A stretch of DNA of 64,000 nt from Vreelandella piezotolerans (GCF_012427705.1 NZ_CP048602.1:682001-746000), one strand, 5' to 3'. Counted from the stretch's first letter, positions 30,169-39,884 are shown. The notes: a model not told the origin generated them from the sequence alone. Made by a program: numbers and translations.

Positions 30169-31113
30169 ATGCAGGTCGTTTCAGCAGCGGAAGTCGCACA
30201 GCATCTCACTTGGCAGGGCGTCATCGACCGTTTGCGGCATACCTTTGTGAACGGAGTGGAGTCACCACCGCGCCACCATCACGCCATGCACCGGCCCGAC
30301 GGCGAAGCCACCATGCTGCTGATGCCCGCCTGGGAAGCTGCTGGCTATATCGGTGTGAAGATGGTCAACGTGTTTCCGCAAAACGCCGAGCACGGTGTTC
30401 CGGCTATTTCGGGGCTTTACTTGCTCAGCGAAGGCAAACACGGCCAGCCGTTGGCGTGTATCGATGGCAGCGAACTAACCCGCCGCCGTACCGCCGCCGC
30501 CTCGGCGCTGGCGGCTCAAGCATTGGCCAATGAAGATGCCGACACCCTGCTGGTGGTGGGTACTGGCAAACTGGCTCCGATGGTGATCGAAGCCCACGCC
30601 AGCGTGCGCCCCATCAAACGGGTGCTGATATGGGGCCGTAATCCCAATAAAGCCGCCGCGATTGCCGAGGAGTATGCAGACCGCTTTGCTACTCAGGTGG
30701 TAGACGCGTTACCCGACGCTGTCGCGGAGGCCGATATCATCAGCTGTGTGACGCTCTCCACCCAACCGATCATCAAAGGCGAATGGCTCACGCCGGGTAC
30801 GCACGTGGATTTAATCGGCGCGTTTCGCCCACAAATGCGCGAAACCGATGCCGCGTGTTTAGGCCGCGCGCAGGTGTTCGTAGACACCTACTCAGGCGCA
30901 AAAGGCGAAGCGGGGGATATTCTGCAGGCCATCGAGGAGGGCGCTTTTCAGTTTGACGCCATTCAAGCGGAGCTGGCCGAGGTGCTGTCCGGGGCCAAAC
31001 CAGGGCGCTCGGGTAAGGAGGCCATCACGCTGTTTAAATCGGTAGGCGCTTCTCTTGAGGATCTCGCCGCCGCCATCGAACTATGGGAGTCACTGCCCAA
31101 GCATCATTCATAA
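30169..31113 (+). CDS. ornithine cyclodeaminase / mu-crystallin family reductase
   Basis: A 314-residue protein with the family signatures: 'MHRPDGEATMLLMPAWE' and 'YIGVKMVNVFPQN' at the N-terminal substrate side, then a Rossmann dinucleotide site 'TLLVVGTGKLAPMVIEAHA' near residue 125. Family members are ornithine cyclodeaminases, alanine dehydrogenases, or NAD(P)H reductases of cyclic imines such as pyrroline-2- or piperideine-2-carboxylate. With a RidA protein one base upstream, an imine reductase role is attractive but unproven. GGAGG lies within the end of ridA. The next 107 bases to the TRAP gene show no ORF. Confidence 0.85.
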   Translation: MQVVSAAEVAQHLTWQGVIDRLRHTFVNGVESPPRHHHAMHRPDGEATMLLMPAWEAAGYIGVKMVNVFPQNAEHGVPAISGLYLLSEGKHGQPLACIDGSELTRRRTAAASALAAQALANEDADTLLVVGTGKLAPMVIEAHASVRPIKRVLIWGRNPNKAAAIAEEYADRFATQVVDALPDAVAEADIISCVTLSTQPIIKGEWLTPGTHVDLIGAFRPQMRETDAACLGRAQVFVDTYSGAKGEAGDILQAIEEGAFQFDAIQAELAEVLSGAKPGRSGKEAITLFKSVGASLEDLAAAIELWESLPKHHS

Positions 31114-31220
31114 AACCACGCTGCAGGCCTGGCCAGACAACAACAATAAAGGCCGCTACGCCAGCAGCACTGCAACGCCAGTCATAACGAAGACCATCAA
31201 TAACCAAAACGAGGTGTGTT

Positions 31221-32294
31221 ATGAACGCTAAGCGCTCTTTACTCTTCACTGCCCTAGCAGCCCTCCCGCTGGCCATTGCCAGCAACACGGCCCAGGCCCA
31301 ATCTTATGAAATGGTGATTGCGACCCAACTTCCGGAGGATATGAGCAACAACGAAATCTATCCGGCGCTGGTGCATTTTAAGAATCTCGTGGAAGCCCGC
31401 ACCGATGGCGATCTCGAAGTGACGATCTTCGGCGGTGGCCAGCTCGGTTCTGAAGTAGAAAATGGCTCGGAAGTGCAGGGTGGCCGTACGTTACAGTCCA
31501 CCATCATGTCTGCCGGGGCCATGTCGTCGTTCTATGGCGACTACCAAGCGGTGACCGCGCCGTTCCTCTTTACCAGCTGGCGGCAGGCGTGGACGTTCTT
31601 CGATAGCGAGTGGTTTGCCGACTTTATGTCGGGCACCGTGGAGGCCGCAAACATGCGCTATCTAGGTACCTTCGATGACGGCGGCGGCTTCGTGGCTTTC
31701 ACCAACAACGTCCGCTTGATCGAGACCCTGGAAGACCTAGAAGGGCTCAATATTCGTACTGAAGAGAACCCGGCCCACGTTGCCATCATGCGCTCGCTAG
31801 GCGCCTCCGCGACGCCACTGCCCTGGGGCGAGCTGATCACCGCACTGGAAACCGGATTAGCCGATGGCCAGTTCAACGCGCCGGTGCTCAATACCACGTT
31901 CAACTTCGATGCGGTGACCGACTACACCACGCTCACCGGGCATGTGTATAACAGCGCGCCCTGGATGGTGAGCGAGTCCTGGTACCAATCGCTGCCGGAA
32001 TCCCATCAGCAGGCGGTGATTAGCTCGGCACGGGAGGCTATTCAGCTCAGCCACGGCATGTCGGGCGCCCTTGCCACCGCCAGTTGGGTCGAGTCCTGCG
32101 AGCGTTTCGAGGCCTGCTATCTGATGCCCGATGCCGAACGTGAGCGCATGGCCGAGATTGCCCGCCCCGCCTGGCAGGAGTGGATCGTCAATGACTTCGG
32201 AATGGACGAAGCGCGTGTGCAGGGCCTGCTGGATGAGGTCGAACGCGTGGGCCAGCAGCTAGCGGAAGATGATCTGCGAATTTACGGACAATAA
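31221..32294 (+). CDS. TRAP transporter solute-binding protein, DctP family
   Basis: A 357-residue periplasmic protein. The signal peptide (about residues 1-26, ending A-Q-A) is followed by 'YEMVIATQLPEDM', 'GDLEVTIFGGGQLGSE', and the 'LEDLEGLNIRTEENPAHV' and 'ALETGLADGQFNAPV' regions typical of DctP-like binding proteins with a carboxylate-binding Arg. GAGGTG precedes the ATG. It delivers a carboxylate-bearing substrate to the DctQM membrane pair that follows at 32340. A 'CERFEAC' pair near the C-terminus could form a disulfide. The substrate cannot be read from sequence. Confidence 0.93.
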   Translation: MNAKRSLLFTALAALPLAIASNTAQAQSYEMVIATQLPEDMSNNEIYPALVHFKNLVEARTDGDLEVTIFGGGQLGSEVENGSEVQGGRTLQSTIMSAGAMSSFYGDYQAVTAPFLFTSWRQAWTFFDSEWFADFMSGTVEAANMRYLGTFDDGGGFVAFTNNVRLIETLEDLEGLNIRTEENPAHVAIMRSLGASATPLPWGELITALETGLADGQFNAPVLNTTFNFDAVTDYTTLTGHVYNSAPWMVSESWYQSLPESHQQAVISSAREAIQLSHGMSGALATASWVESCERFEACYLMPDAERERMAEIARPAWQEWIVNDFGMDEARVQGLLDEVERVGQQLAEDDLRIYGQ

Positions 32295-32339
32295 CGGTAA
32301 TCAACGCTGGGGCCCTACGCCCCAGCGTGAGGAATGGCC

Positions 32340-32885
32340 ATGGGCGTTTTGACTCCTTTACGTCGCGTGAGCGATCTGGTCAATCAGGTCGCTATCGTGG
32401 TGTGTGTAGGCTGTATTTTGGCGATGCTGGGCATCTCTTTTACCGCATTTTTATACAAACTGATCACGGGCAGCACGCTGAGCTGGACCTACTCGCTGGC
32501 GCGGCTGTTTTTGCCCTGGATTGGTTTTCTCTCGATGACGATTTCGCTGCGCTATGGCGAGCACGTCGCCATGACACTGCTAGTACGCAGCCTGCCAAAA
32601 GTGATGGTGCAGGTGGCCGCCGGGCTCTGCCTAGCGGTGATCGGCCTATTTGCACTCTTGCTTACCTGGTATGGCTGGGACTACTTCACTAGCGCCACCC
32701 AGGTGTACATGGTCTCTGACCAAATCCGCATTCCTAGCAAGGTCACTGCCATCGTGGTGCCGATAAGCGGCGTGATGATGCTGCTGCACTTGGTGCATGG
32801 GTTTGCACTGCTAGAACACTTTATGGACGAGCAGGACGTGATTGGCGAGCTTATCGACACCGCTGATAGGGAGCACCGTTCATGA
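32340..32885 (+). CDS. TRAP transporter small permease, DctQ family
   Basis: A 181-residue four-helix membrane protein. I start at ATG 32340 rather than ATG 32334, since TGAGGA lies directly against the first ATG but six bases from the second. Helices are visible at about 20-40 ('VVCVGCILAMLGISFTAFLY'), 50-65, 85-108 and 130-150. It partners the DctM subunit, whose ATG overlaps its stop by 4 bases. Confidence 0.9.
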   Translation: MGVLTPLRRVSDLVNQVAIVVCVGCILAMLGISFTAFLYKLITGSTLSWTYSLARLFLPWIGFLSMTISLRYGEHVAMTLLVRSLPKVMVQVAAGLCLAVIGLFALLLTWYGWDYFTSATQVYMVSDQIRIPSKVTAIVVPISGVMMLLHLVHGFALLEHFMDEQDVIGELIDTADREHRS

Positions 32886-34156
32886 CACCTGCGATCATTG
32901 CGTTCGTCGTCCTGCTACTGATTGGCGCGCCGGTAGCCGTCGTGATGGCGATGTCCGGGTTGGCGGGCGGTTTTGCCATTGGCGGCGAACGGATGCTCGG
33001 CATCATCGCCGACCGCATGTTCTCCGGCGTTTCCGGCTTTCTGCTGATCGCCGTACCCTACTTCATTTTCACTGCTGAGCTAATGAACCAGGGCGGGCTA
33101 ACCCACAAGCTGATTGCCTTCAACAATGCGCTGTTTGGCCGAGTACGGGGCTCGCTTTCTCACGTGAACATTTCGGTCTCGGTATTCTTTGCGGGCCTCA
33201 CGGGGGCAGCGGTGACCGATACGGTGGCCATCGGCAAAATCATGATTCCCGAAATGAAAAAGCAGGGGTACGACGCGGAGTATGCGGCGGCAGTGACTGC
33301 ATGCTCGTCGATCATCGGGCCGATCATTCCCCCCAGCGTGGTGATGGTGGTCTACGCTACGTTGCTGCGGGATATTTCGGTCATCGACTTGTTTGCCGGT
33401 GGCATCATCCCTGGCTTGCTAATGGCCTTGGCATTGTTGGGCGTCAGCTTCTTTTTAGCCTGGAAGCGCAACTACCCGAAACAAGCCCCCACGCCCTTCA
33501 AAATGGCCATGATGTCGTTCGTGCTGGCACTACCCGCGCTGGTGGTGCCGTTGATCATTCTGGGCGGCATTCTCTCAGGCCTCACGACCATTACCGAAGC
33601 GTCGGGGTTTGCGGCGGTGTACGCCATCGTGATCGGCGTGGTGTTCTACCGGAACCTGACGTGGCGAAAAATCTGGGAGGCGCTCGTCACCACCGTGCGC
33701 TTTTCTGGGGTGGTGTTTTTCCTGCTGGCCACCTCGGCTGTGCTGGGCTGGTTCGTGACCCGCTCCGGTATCGCTCGGGATGCGGCCAGTATCATCACCA
33801 CCTTTAGCGATGCGGCCTTCGTGCAGCTGATGCTGGTCTGCCTGCTGCTTCTGGCGGTGGGAACGGTGATGGACGTACTGCCCGCGCTGGTGGTCATTGC
33901 GCCAGTGCTAGTGCCCGCGATGATTCAGCTTGGCTTTGATCCGCTCCACTTCGCTATCCTGATGATCGTGGTGCTCAATATCTCTAACGTTACACCGCCG
34001 GTGGGAATGACGCTAATGACGGCCGCGCGAATAGCCGAGGTGCCCTACGAACGGGCCATCGTGGCATCGCTGCCGTTTTACGTCTCGTTCTTGGTGGTGA
34101 TCGTGCTGCTGGCGGCCTTCCCGGCGCTCTCTACCTGGATACCGTCACTGCTGTGA
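32882..34156 (+). CDS. TRAP transporter large permease, DctM family
   Basis: A 424-residue polytopic protein with about 12 hydrophobic helices and family motifs such as 'FAGLTGAAVTDTVAIGKIMIPEM', 'SSIIGPIIPPSVVMVVY' and 'NVTPPVGMTLMTAARIAEV'. It is the sodium-coupled channel subunit of the TRAP system. Sodium-driven uptake suits a halophile. Start ATG overlaps dctQ (ATGA). The amidohydrolase gene follows after 20 bases, so the imported solute is probably its substrate or a product. Confidence 0.95.
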   Translation: MTPAIIAFVVLLLIGAPVAVVMAMSGLAGGFAIGGERMLGIIADRMFSGVSGFLLIAVPYFIFTAELMNQGGLTHKLIAFNNALFGRVRGSLSHVNISVSVFFAGLTGAAVTDTVAIGKIMIPEMKKQGYDAEYAAAVTACSSIIGPIIPPSVVMVVYATLLRDISVIDLFAGGIIPGLLMALALLGVSFFLAWKRNYPKQAPTPFKMAMMSFVLALPALVVPLIILGGILSGLTTITEASGFAAVYAIVIGVVFYRNLTWRKIWEALVTTVRFSGVVFFLLATSAVLGWFVTRSGIARDAASIITTFSDAAFVQLMLVCLLLLAVGTVMDVLPALVVIAPVLVPAMIQLGFDPLHFAILMIVVLNISNVTPPVGMTLMTAARIAEVPYERAIVASLPFYVSFLVVIVLLAAFPALSTWIPSLL

Positions 34157-34176
34157 CTAGCTAAGGACTGCGACTC

Positions 34177-35208
34177 ATGAAGTGTTTTTACCACCCTGAC
34201 CAAGCGATGCATGCGCCGCCTACCTTCCTGCTACGTGGCCAGCCCGCCGCCTCGCCAGAGGGCCCGGTGCGTGCCGAGCTGCTAACGCAGGGGTTAGCGA
34301 AGGCTGGCTTAGTGTTCACTGCGCCAGTGGAGTCAGACTCTCCCACGCTGCGTAAACGCCTGGAGCAGATTCATACGCCGCGCTATTTGACGTTTTTAGA
34401 AACGATCTACGCCCGCTGGCAGGCGCTGCCCAATGCCGCCGAGTTCGTGGCACCCAACATTCACCCCTGCGGCGGCGGCTTCCACTATCCCCGCCATCCC
34501 ATTGGGCAAGCGGGCTGGCACCTGCACGATATGGCTTGCCCGCTTAGCGCGACCAGTTTTCAAGGCGCACTGGCCTCCGCCGCCACTGCTCAGGCAGCCG
34601 CTGAAGCCGTGCTGGCGGGGGAGGAAGTTGCCTATGCGCTATGCCGCCCGCCGGGCCATCACGCCGGGCCGGAGCGGGCTGGCGGCTTTTGTTTGCTGAA
34701 TAACTCGGCGCTGGCCGCCACCGTGCTGCGCGAACGTTTTGCCAAGGTGGCGATCATCGATGTGGACCTGCACCACGGTAACGGCACCCAGGATATTTTC
34801 TACGCCAGGGGCGACGTATGGACAGGCTCGCTGCACGCTGACCCGAGTGATTTTTATCCCTTTTTCTGGGGCGGCGCGGACGAAGAGGGCGGCGATGAAG
34901 GTGTAGGGGCCAACGTCAATCTCCCTCTGCCGGTGGGCAGCGATGGCGAGGTCTATTTGGATGCCCTGGCGATCCTGATCGACCACCTGCAGCGCTTTGA
35001 ACCGGATGCCGTCGTGGTGGCACTCGGACTCGATGCCCATAAAGAGGACCCGCTCGCGGGCCTCAACGTGGAAACCGAGGCGTTCATCGAGGTGGGAAAA
35101 CGCCTGCGAGCGCTCGCGCTACCCATGGTCATCGTGCAGGAGGGTGGCTACCCCACCGAGCATTTAAGCGCCAACCTGGCGGCCTTTATGCAGGGGTTTA
35201 ACGTATGA
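34177..35208 (+). CDS. histone-deacetylase-family amidohydrolase 1 (acetylpolyamine-amidohydrolase-like)
   Basis: A 343-residue arginase/HDAC-fold enzyme. Active-site features are 'YALCRPPGHHAGPERAGG' (tandem His near residue 160) and 'IIDVDLHHGNGTQ' (Zn-binding Asp and His near 193-195). Further features are 'GLDAHKEDPLAG' (third zinc Asp near 287) and a C-terminal 'QEGGY'. The N-terminal insert 'GGGFHYPRHPIGQAGWHLHDM' resembles bacterial acetylpolyamine amidohydrolases. Predicted to cleave an N-acyl amide from an amine or amino acid. Its stop overlaps the next homologue by 4 bases (ATGA). Zinc ligands all appear intact. Confidence 0.9.
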   Translation: MKCFYHPDQAMHAPPTFLLRGQPAASPEGPVRAELLTQGLAKAGLVFTAPVESDSPTLRKRLEQIHTPRYLTFLETIYARWQALPNAAEFVAPNIHPCGGGFHYPRHPIGQAGWHLHDMACPLSATSFQGALASAATAQAAAEAVLAGEEVAYALCRPPGHHAGPERAGGFCLLNNSALAATVLRERFAKVAIIDVDLHHGNGTQDIFYARGDVWTGSLHADPSDFYPFFWGGADEEGGDEGVGANVNLPLPVGSDGEVYLDALAILIDHLQRFEPDAVVVALGLDAHKEDPLAGLNVETEAFIEVGKRLRALALPMVIVQEGGYPTEHLSANLAAFMQGFNV

Positions 35209-36311
35209 GCAGCACCGGTTTCTATTGGCACGAGCGCTGCTTTTGGCACGATCAGGGTGCCATCGGCGTATTCTCTGCGCCGGGCGAATTTCTGCAGCCC
35301 CAAGCCGCCTCGGAAAGCCCCGAGAGTAAGCGGCGGTTGAAAAATATCCTGGAAGTCAGCGGGCTGATCGACGAGCTGCACGTGGTCAAGCCCCCCGCTG
35401 CCACGCTGTCCGACCTTAAGCGTTTTCATACCCCGTGCTACCTGGATGAACTGCAGGCAGGAGACAACGCCCAGGGCGGCAATGGCGGCGACTGCGCGCC
35501 TTACATGCCGGGCAGTTGGGCGGCGGCGACGCGCTCAGCAGGGTTGGCCATTGCCGCTGTGGAGGCCGTGGCGCTGGGCGAGGTGGCTAACGCCTATGCG
35601 CTGTGCCGCCCGCCGGGCCACCATGCCGAAGCCGACCAGGGCCGAGGGTTCTGCCTGTTGGGCAATATTCCCGTGGCGGTGCTGCGTGCTCGCGCCCTTG
35701 GCCAAGTCAAGCGCGTGGCGATACTCGATTGGGACGTTCACCACGGCAACGGCCAGCAGGCGGCGTTCTATCACGACCCCGATGTCTTCACCGTTTCCAT
35801 CCATCAAGCGGCCAACTACCCGCTGGAAACCGGTGGTTTCGATGAGCAGGGCGAAGGAGCCGGGATAGGCGCCAACCTGAATCTGCCGCTGCCTCCTGGC
35901 TGTGGCCTAGGGGCCTACGCGTATGCCATGGAAATGCTGGTGCTGCCCGCGCTGGAAGCGTTCGCCCCCGACCTGATCGTGGTGGCCTGCGGCTATGATG
36001 CCTGCGCCAAAGACCCGCTCGGCAAGATGCTGCTCAACAGCCAAGCCTTCGCCACCATGACGGCCCACGTCATGGCCGTGGCAGAACGCTGCTGCAGCGG
36101 CAAGCTGGTGGTGGTGCATGAAGGCGGCTACTCCGAAGGCTATGTGCCGCTCTGCGGCCACGCGGTGATTCAAACCCTCGCAGGCAGCCACACGGCTGTA
36201 GTCGACCCGCAAAACGATGAAATTGCCGCCTGGGGCTACCAAGCGCTGCAGCCGCATCAGCAGGCGCTCATCGATGGCTGGCAACAACAGTGGGAGCAAA
36301 TGACCCGATGA
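35205..36311 (+). CDS. histone-deacetylase-family amidohydrolase 2
   Basis: A 368-residue paralogue of the same fold but a different subgroup (class II HDAC-like). Its motifs are 'CRPPGHHAEADQGRGFCLLGN', 'ILDWDVHHGNGQQAAF' and 'GYDACAKDPLGKM', again with a complete zinc site. It starts with an ATG overlapping the previous stop and ends overlapping the BCAT-like gene, so three genes are strictly coupled. The two hydrolases are only distantly similar, which suggests different acyl groups or positions rather than simple redundancy. Confidence 0.9.
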   Translation: MSSTGFYWHERCFWHDQGAIGVFSAPGEFLQPQAASESPESKRRLKNILEVSGLIDELHVVKPPAATLSDLKRFHTPCYLDELQAGDNAQGGNGGDCAPYMPGSWAAATRSAGLAIAAVEAVALGEVANAYALCRPPGHHAEADQGRGFCLLGNIPVAVLRARALGQVKRVAILDWDVHHGNGQQAAFYHDPDVFTVSIHQAANYPLETGGFDEQGEGAGIGANLNLPLPPGCGLGAYAYAMEMLVLPALEAFAPDLIVVACGYDACAKDPLGKMLLNSQAFATMTAHVMAVAERCCSGKLVVVHEGGYSEGYVPLCGHAVIQTLAGSHTAVVDPQNDEIAAWGYQALQPHQQALIDGWQQQWEQMTR

Positions 36312-37264
36312 CACCGCTTTATGATCGTGACGGCTGGATTTGGCAGGATGGCCAGTGGCTGGCCTGGCGGGACGCCAAAGTGCATGTGTTCATCCATACG
36401 CTGCACTATGGCATGGGCTGTTTTGAAGGCGTGCGCGCCTACGCAGGGCCGCAAGGCCCGCAGCTGTTTCGGGTGGCGGAGCACACGCGAAGGCTAGTGG
36501 AAAGCGCCCACGCGCTGGATATTCCGCTGCCGTTTAGCGAAGCCGAACTGATCGATGCTCAGCGTGAGAGCCTGACCAAAAACGGGCTAAGCAGCGCCTA
36601 TTTAAAGCCCACCGTGTTTCTGGGCGCGGAAGGCCTGGGGCTGCGTGCCCAAGGGCTGACCACTCATGTCATGATTGCCGCCTGGGATTTAGGGCCCTAC
36701 CTTTCCCCGCACGCAGCGTCCCACGGACTGCGCGCCTTGACCTCCTCCTGGGCGCGCCATCACGTCAACATCAGCCTTTGCCGTGCTAAAACCAGCGGCC
36801 ACTACGTGAATTCGATGCTGGCGCTCAACACGGCAGTCAAAGCGGGCTTTGATGAAACCATCATGCTCGACCCCGAAGGCTACGTGGCCGAGGCCTCGGC
36901 GGCGAACGTCTTTTTACTGCGTGATGGCGTGCTGCACACCCCGGAAGTGACCTCCTGCCTGCAGGGCATCACCCGGGATAGCGTCATTCAACTGGCCCGG
37001 GATGTGTTGGGCATCGAAGTCAAAGAACGGCGCATTACCCGCGATGAGCTTTACACCGCCGATGAGGCATTTTTGACCGGCACCGCCGCCGAAATTCTGC
37101 CGCTAAGAGAGCTGGATGGGCGCAGAATCGGCACTCGCGCCGGGGCGCCGCCCCTTAGCGAGCCGATGGCGGCGAATAGCGTGACGGCTCGGCTCCAGCA
37201 TCTTTATCGCCAAGCAGTGCGCGGCGAGTTAGACGCCTACCGGCACTGGCTAACACCGGCATAA
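36308..37264 (+). CDS. branched-chain-type (class IV) aminotransferase
   Basis: A 318-residue fold-type IV PLP enzyme. 'VHVFIHTLHYGMGCFEGVRAY' is the family opening and the PLP lysine is in 'LCRAKTSGHYVNSML' near residue 160. 'GYVAEASAANVFLL' and 'TGTAAEILPLREL' complete the IlvE pattern. Start ATG 36308 overlaps the HDAC stop (ATGA). As the last gene of a ridA-OCD-TRAP-HDAC operon it more likely deaminates the deacylated substrate than makes branched-chain amino acids. That is inference from context only. Confidence 0.9.
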   Translation: MTPLYDRDGWIWQDGQWLAWRDAKVHVFIHTLHYGMGCFEGVRAYAGPQGPQLFRVAEHTRRLVESAHALDIPLPFSEAELIDAQRESLTKNGLSSAYLKPTVFLGAEGLGLRAQGLTTHVMIAAWDLGPYLSPHAASHGLRALTSSWARHHVNISLCRAKTSGHYVNSMLALNTAVKAGFDETIMLDPEGYVAEASAANVFLLRDGVLHTPEVTSCLQGITRDSVIQLARDVLGIEVKERRITRDELYTADEAFLTGTAAEILPLRELDGRRIGTRAGAPPLSEPMAANSVTARLQHLYRQAVRGELDAYRHWLTPA

Positions 37265-37287
37265 CGGTGGCTGATCGCTTTTTAATC

Positions 37288-37308
37288 GCCCCGGCATCGC
37301 ACCGGGGC
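37288..37308. terminator. weak hairpin between convergent aminotransferase genes
   Basis: GCCCCGG (37288-37294) and CCGGGGC (37302-37308) form a 7-bp stem with a 7-nt loop in the 52-base convergent gap. No clear T tract lies on either side, so termination would be weak. Confidence 0.45.
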
Positions 37309-37316
37309 AAACGGCG

Positions 37317-38441
37317 CTAGCCGTGCTGCTGAAGCGCTTTTTCCAGCGTGGCCAATCTGCCGGGCGCTAACGCGTCTTCGACCGCTGTAATCCGGATCAC
37401 GTTGGCCAATTCCGGGTGGGCGAGGCGGGCTACCAGCACGCCCTCGGCCAACAGCTCCTGATGCACCGCCGCCGCCAACTCCGCGCTGGGTAGCCGAATG
37501 CCGACGAAGTTCGTCGCGCTGGGCAGCACGTCGGCCCCCAGGCCGATAAAGTGCAGCGCCAGCTGCTCGCGGCGGGCTTTCACCGCTTCGATGTGCTGGC
37601 GTACTTCGTCGGGGTGATCGAGCACGACTTCAGCCGCCGCCTGGGTGAACGACGACACCGCGTAGTGAATACGCACTTTCATCATCATCGCCAGCACGTC
37701 GGGCTCGGCAATCGCGTAGCCAATACGCATGCCGGCCAGGCCGTGCGCCTTGGAGAGCGTACGCAGGCGAATTACCCCCGGCAGCGCTGTGCCGAGGAAC
37801 TCGCTGCCTGCATCATCACGAAAATCGCCGTAGGCCTCGTCCAGCAGCAGCCAGCACGCCTCCGGCAGCGCCTCGCGCAGCTTGAGAATCGCGCTATCGC
37901 TATGCAGGTGTCCGCTAGGATTGTCGGGGTTCGCCAGGTACACCAACCGCGCCTCTTCTTGATGGGCGGCGGCTGCCAGCGCTTCTAAATCCGGGGCGAG
38001 CACGCCGGGGGCTTCATGGTAGCTGGGCTCGATCAAGTGGCAGCCCTGGCCCTGGGCGAAGTAACCGAAGGTAGGGTAGGTGCCTGCGGTGCTCACCACC
38101 GCATCGCCCGCCGTGCAGGTAGTGCGCAGCGCCAGGGCGATCAGACTATCGGCACCGGCATCCACCAGCAGATGCTCCAGCGGAATGTTCTGCTGCGCGC
38201 TCAAGCGCTGGCGCACTCCCAAGGCCTCGGCATCGCCATAGCAGTACACGTGCTGTGCCACCGCGTCGCCAAAGTGCTCCCGCAGGGCGCGGTGCGGCAT
38301 GTCTAACCCCTCGTTAGAGCCCAGCCGATGGGGAAGCTCCCGGCCAAGTTTCCGCTCCAACACTTTAATGCCCGGGAATGGGTTGTGGGGACCTTCGCCG
38401 GTCAGGTGCGCGGGGTGGCGGGGCGTTGTATGCGAGGACAT
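37317..38441 (-). CDS. HisC-like pyridoxal-phosphate aminotransferase (class I/II)
   Basis: A 374-residue fold-type I enzyme. It shows 'LANPDNPSGHLHSDS', the Asp of 'WLLLDEAYGDF', and the PLP lysine in 'LRTLSKAHGLAGMRIGYA' near residue 230, all as in histidinol-phosphate aminotransferases. The true hisC is normally with other his genes. Here it lies downstream of an ABC transporter and an FAD oxidase, so a catabolic amino-acid or amine substrate is more likely. It is last in the minus-strand cluster starting at 44981. The start ATG 38441 is 25 bases from the oxidase stop. Confidence 0.85.
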   Translation of the reverse strand: MSSHTTPRHPAHLTGEGPHNPFPGIKVLERKLGRELPHRLGSNEGLDMPHRALREHFGDAVAQHVYCYGDAEALGVRQRLSAQQNIPLEHLLVDAGADSLIALALRTTCTAGDAVVSTAGTYPTFGYFAQGQGCHLIEPSYHEAPGVLAPDLEALAAAAHQEEARLVYLANPDNPSGHLHSDSAILKLREALPEACWLLLDEAYGDFRDDAGSEFLGTALPGVIRLRTLSKAHGLAGMRIGYAIAEPDVLAMMMKVRIHYAVSSFTQAAAEVVLDHPDEVRQHIEAVKARREQLALHFIGLGADVLPSATNFVGIRLPSAELAAAVHQELLAEGVLVARLAHPELANVIRITAVEDALAPGRLATLEKALQQHG

Positions 38442-38466
38442 GGGCGAATCCTAAAAATAAAAGTGG

Positions 38467-39849
38467 TTAGCTTAAAATCTTACCGCGATTCAGTAGTCGG
38501 TGTGGGTCAAGCGCGTGCTTTAGCGTCTGCATCAGTTCGATTTCCGCGCTAGAGCGGCAGGTGCTTAGCCAGGGACGTTTCTCCAGGCCGATACCGTGCT
38601 CGGCAGAGACCGAGCCGCCCAGTGCGGCCAGCGGTTGATAGACCATGGCCTCTACCTCGCGCCGAACCGGCAGCTCGGCACTGCCCGCGCTTACGGAAAT
38701 ATGCAGGTTGCCATCACCTAAATGGCCAAACACCACCAGTCGTGCGTCGGGCCAGCGCTTGGTCAACTGCGCTTCCAGCGCATCGGTATAGCGCTGCATC
38801 TCGGCAATCGGCAGGCTGACATCGAAGGTCAATACGGGGGCAAGGCCTTTGACCAGGCCTTCGATATCCTCGCGTATTGCCCATAGGCCGTCGCGCTGGG
38901 TGCTCGACTGCGCCAAGACAGCATCGACGATCAGCCCGCTCTCTAGCGCGCTTTCCAAGGCTTCACGAAACTGGGTAGCGTTACGCTCGGCATCGCTGCC
39001 TAGCGATTCGATGATCACATAGAAAGGGTGCTCAGGAGCAATCGGTGGAGCGTGGCGGCCAAGCGTTTCCGTCAGCAAGTGGTAGTGGTTCTGCCACATG
39101 ACTTCGAAAGCACCCAAACTGCCGCCCAGCGCTTTCCCCATCTGGCTGAGCAGCCCCGTCAGTGCGTCGAAGGAGGGGCAGGCCACCATTGCGGTTTGTT
39201 CAAAAGGCGTCGGGGGCTGCAAGCGTAGCACGGCGCGGGTAACGATCCCTAGCGTGCCTTCGCTGCCGATGAAGAGCTGCTTTAAATCGAACCCGGCGTT
39301 GTTCTTCAGCATCCGGTTCATGGAGCTGACCACCCGGCCGTCGGCCATGACGGCCTCTAGCCCCAGCACCTGTTGGCGCATCATGCCGTAACGAATCACC
39401 CGCACGCCCCCGGCGTTGGTGGCGATATTGCCCCCGATGGTGCAACTGCCCCGCGCGCCCAAATCCAACGGGAACTGCAGGCCTACCTCTCTGGCGGCTT
39501 CCTGCACCCGCTGCAGCGGTGCCCCCGCCTGCACGGTCAGCGTCCCGCCCACGCGGTCTATCTCTTCGATGGCCGTCATGCGTTCGAGGGAAATCACCAG
39601 CTCGTCGGGGCATGCTTCGGCGCCGTGCACCAGCCCCGTCAAACCGCCGTGAGTCACGATTGGCTGCCTTGACTCATGGCAGGCGTGCATCACCGCCGAG
39701 AGCTGTTCTGTATCCGCCGGCCGAACGATAGCGCCTGCTTGGCAGGGGGCGCCGGTCATCCAATCCTCACGCCGACTGCTCACATCGTCGCCGGTCAATA
39801 CATGAGGCGCGCCGACGATGGCACGCAGCGTTTTCAGGGGTATTTGCAT
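38467..39849 (-). CDS. FAD-linked 2-hydroxyacid oxidase/dehydrogenase (GlcD/D2HGDH-like)
   Basis: A 460-residue flavoprotein from ATG 39849, behind GAAGGA. The FAD_binding_4 domain includes 'IVTHGGLTGLVHGAEACPDE' and 'GSCTIGGNIATNAGGVRVI'. The C-terminal oxidase domain has 'FGHLGDGNLHISV' and 'SAEHGIGLEKRPWL'. The family oxidises D-lactate, glycolate or D-2-hydroxyglutarate. It lies 35 bases after the ABC ATPase on the same strand. A hydroxyacid product of the aminotransferase neighbours is a possible substrate. Specificity is not readable. Confidence 0.88.
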   Translation of the reverse strand: MQIPLKTLRAIVGAPHVLTGDDVSSRREDWMTGAPCQAGAIVRPADTEQLSAVMHACHESRQPIVTHGGLTGLVHGAEACPDELVISLERMTAIEEIDRVGGTLTVQAGAPLQRVQEAAREVGLQFPLDLGARGSCTIGGNIATNAGGVRVIRYGMMRQQVLGLEAVMADGRVVSSMNRMLKNNAGFDLKQLFIGSEGTLGIVTRAVLRLQPPTPFEQTAMVACPSFDALTGLLSQMGKALGGSLGAFEVMWQNHYHLLTETLGRHAPPIAPEHPFYVIIESLGSDAERNATQFREALESALESGLIVDAVLAQSSTQRDGLWAIREDIEGLVKGLAPVLTFDVSLPIAEMQRYTDALEAQLTKRWPDARLVVFGHLGDGNLHISVSAGSAELPVRREVEAMVYQPLAALGGSVSAEHGIGLEKRPWLSTCRSSAEIELMQTLKHALDPHRLLNRGKILS

Positions 39850-39884
39850 GTGTGTTCCTTCGCCTATCGTGTCCATTTCGTCAA

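Noticed and set aside
37317..38441. Biosynthetic hisC
   Set aside because: No other histidine genes are near; the gene ends a catabolic-looking ABC/oxidase cluster, so only the family was assigned.
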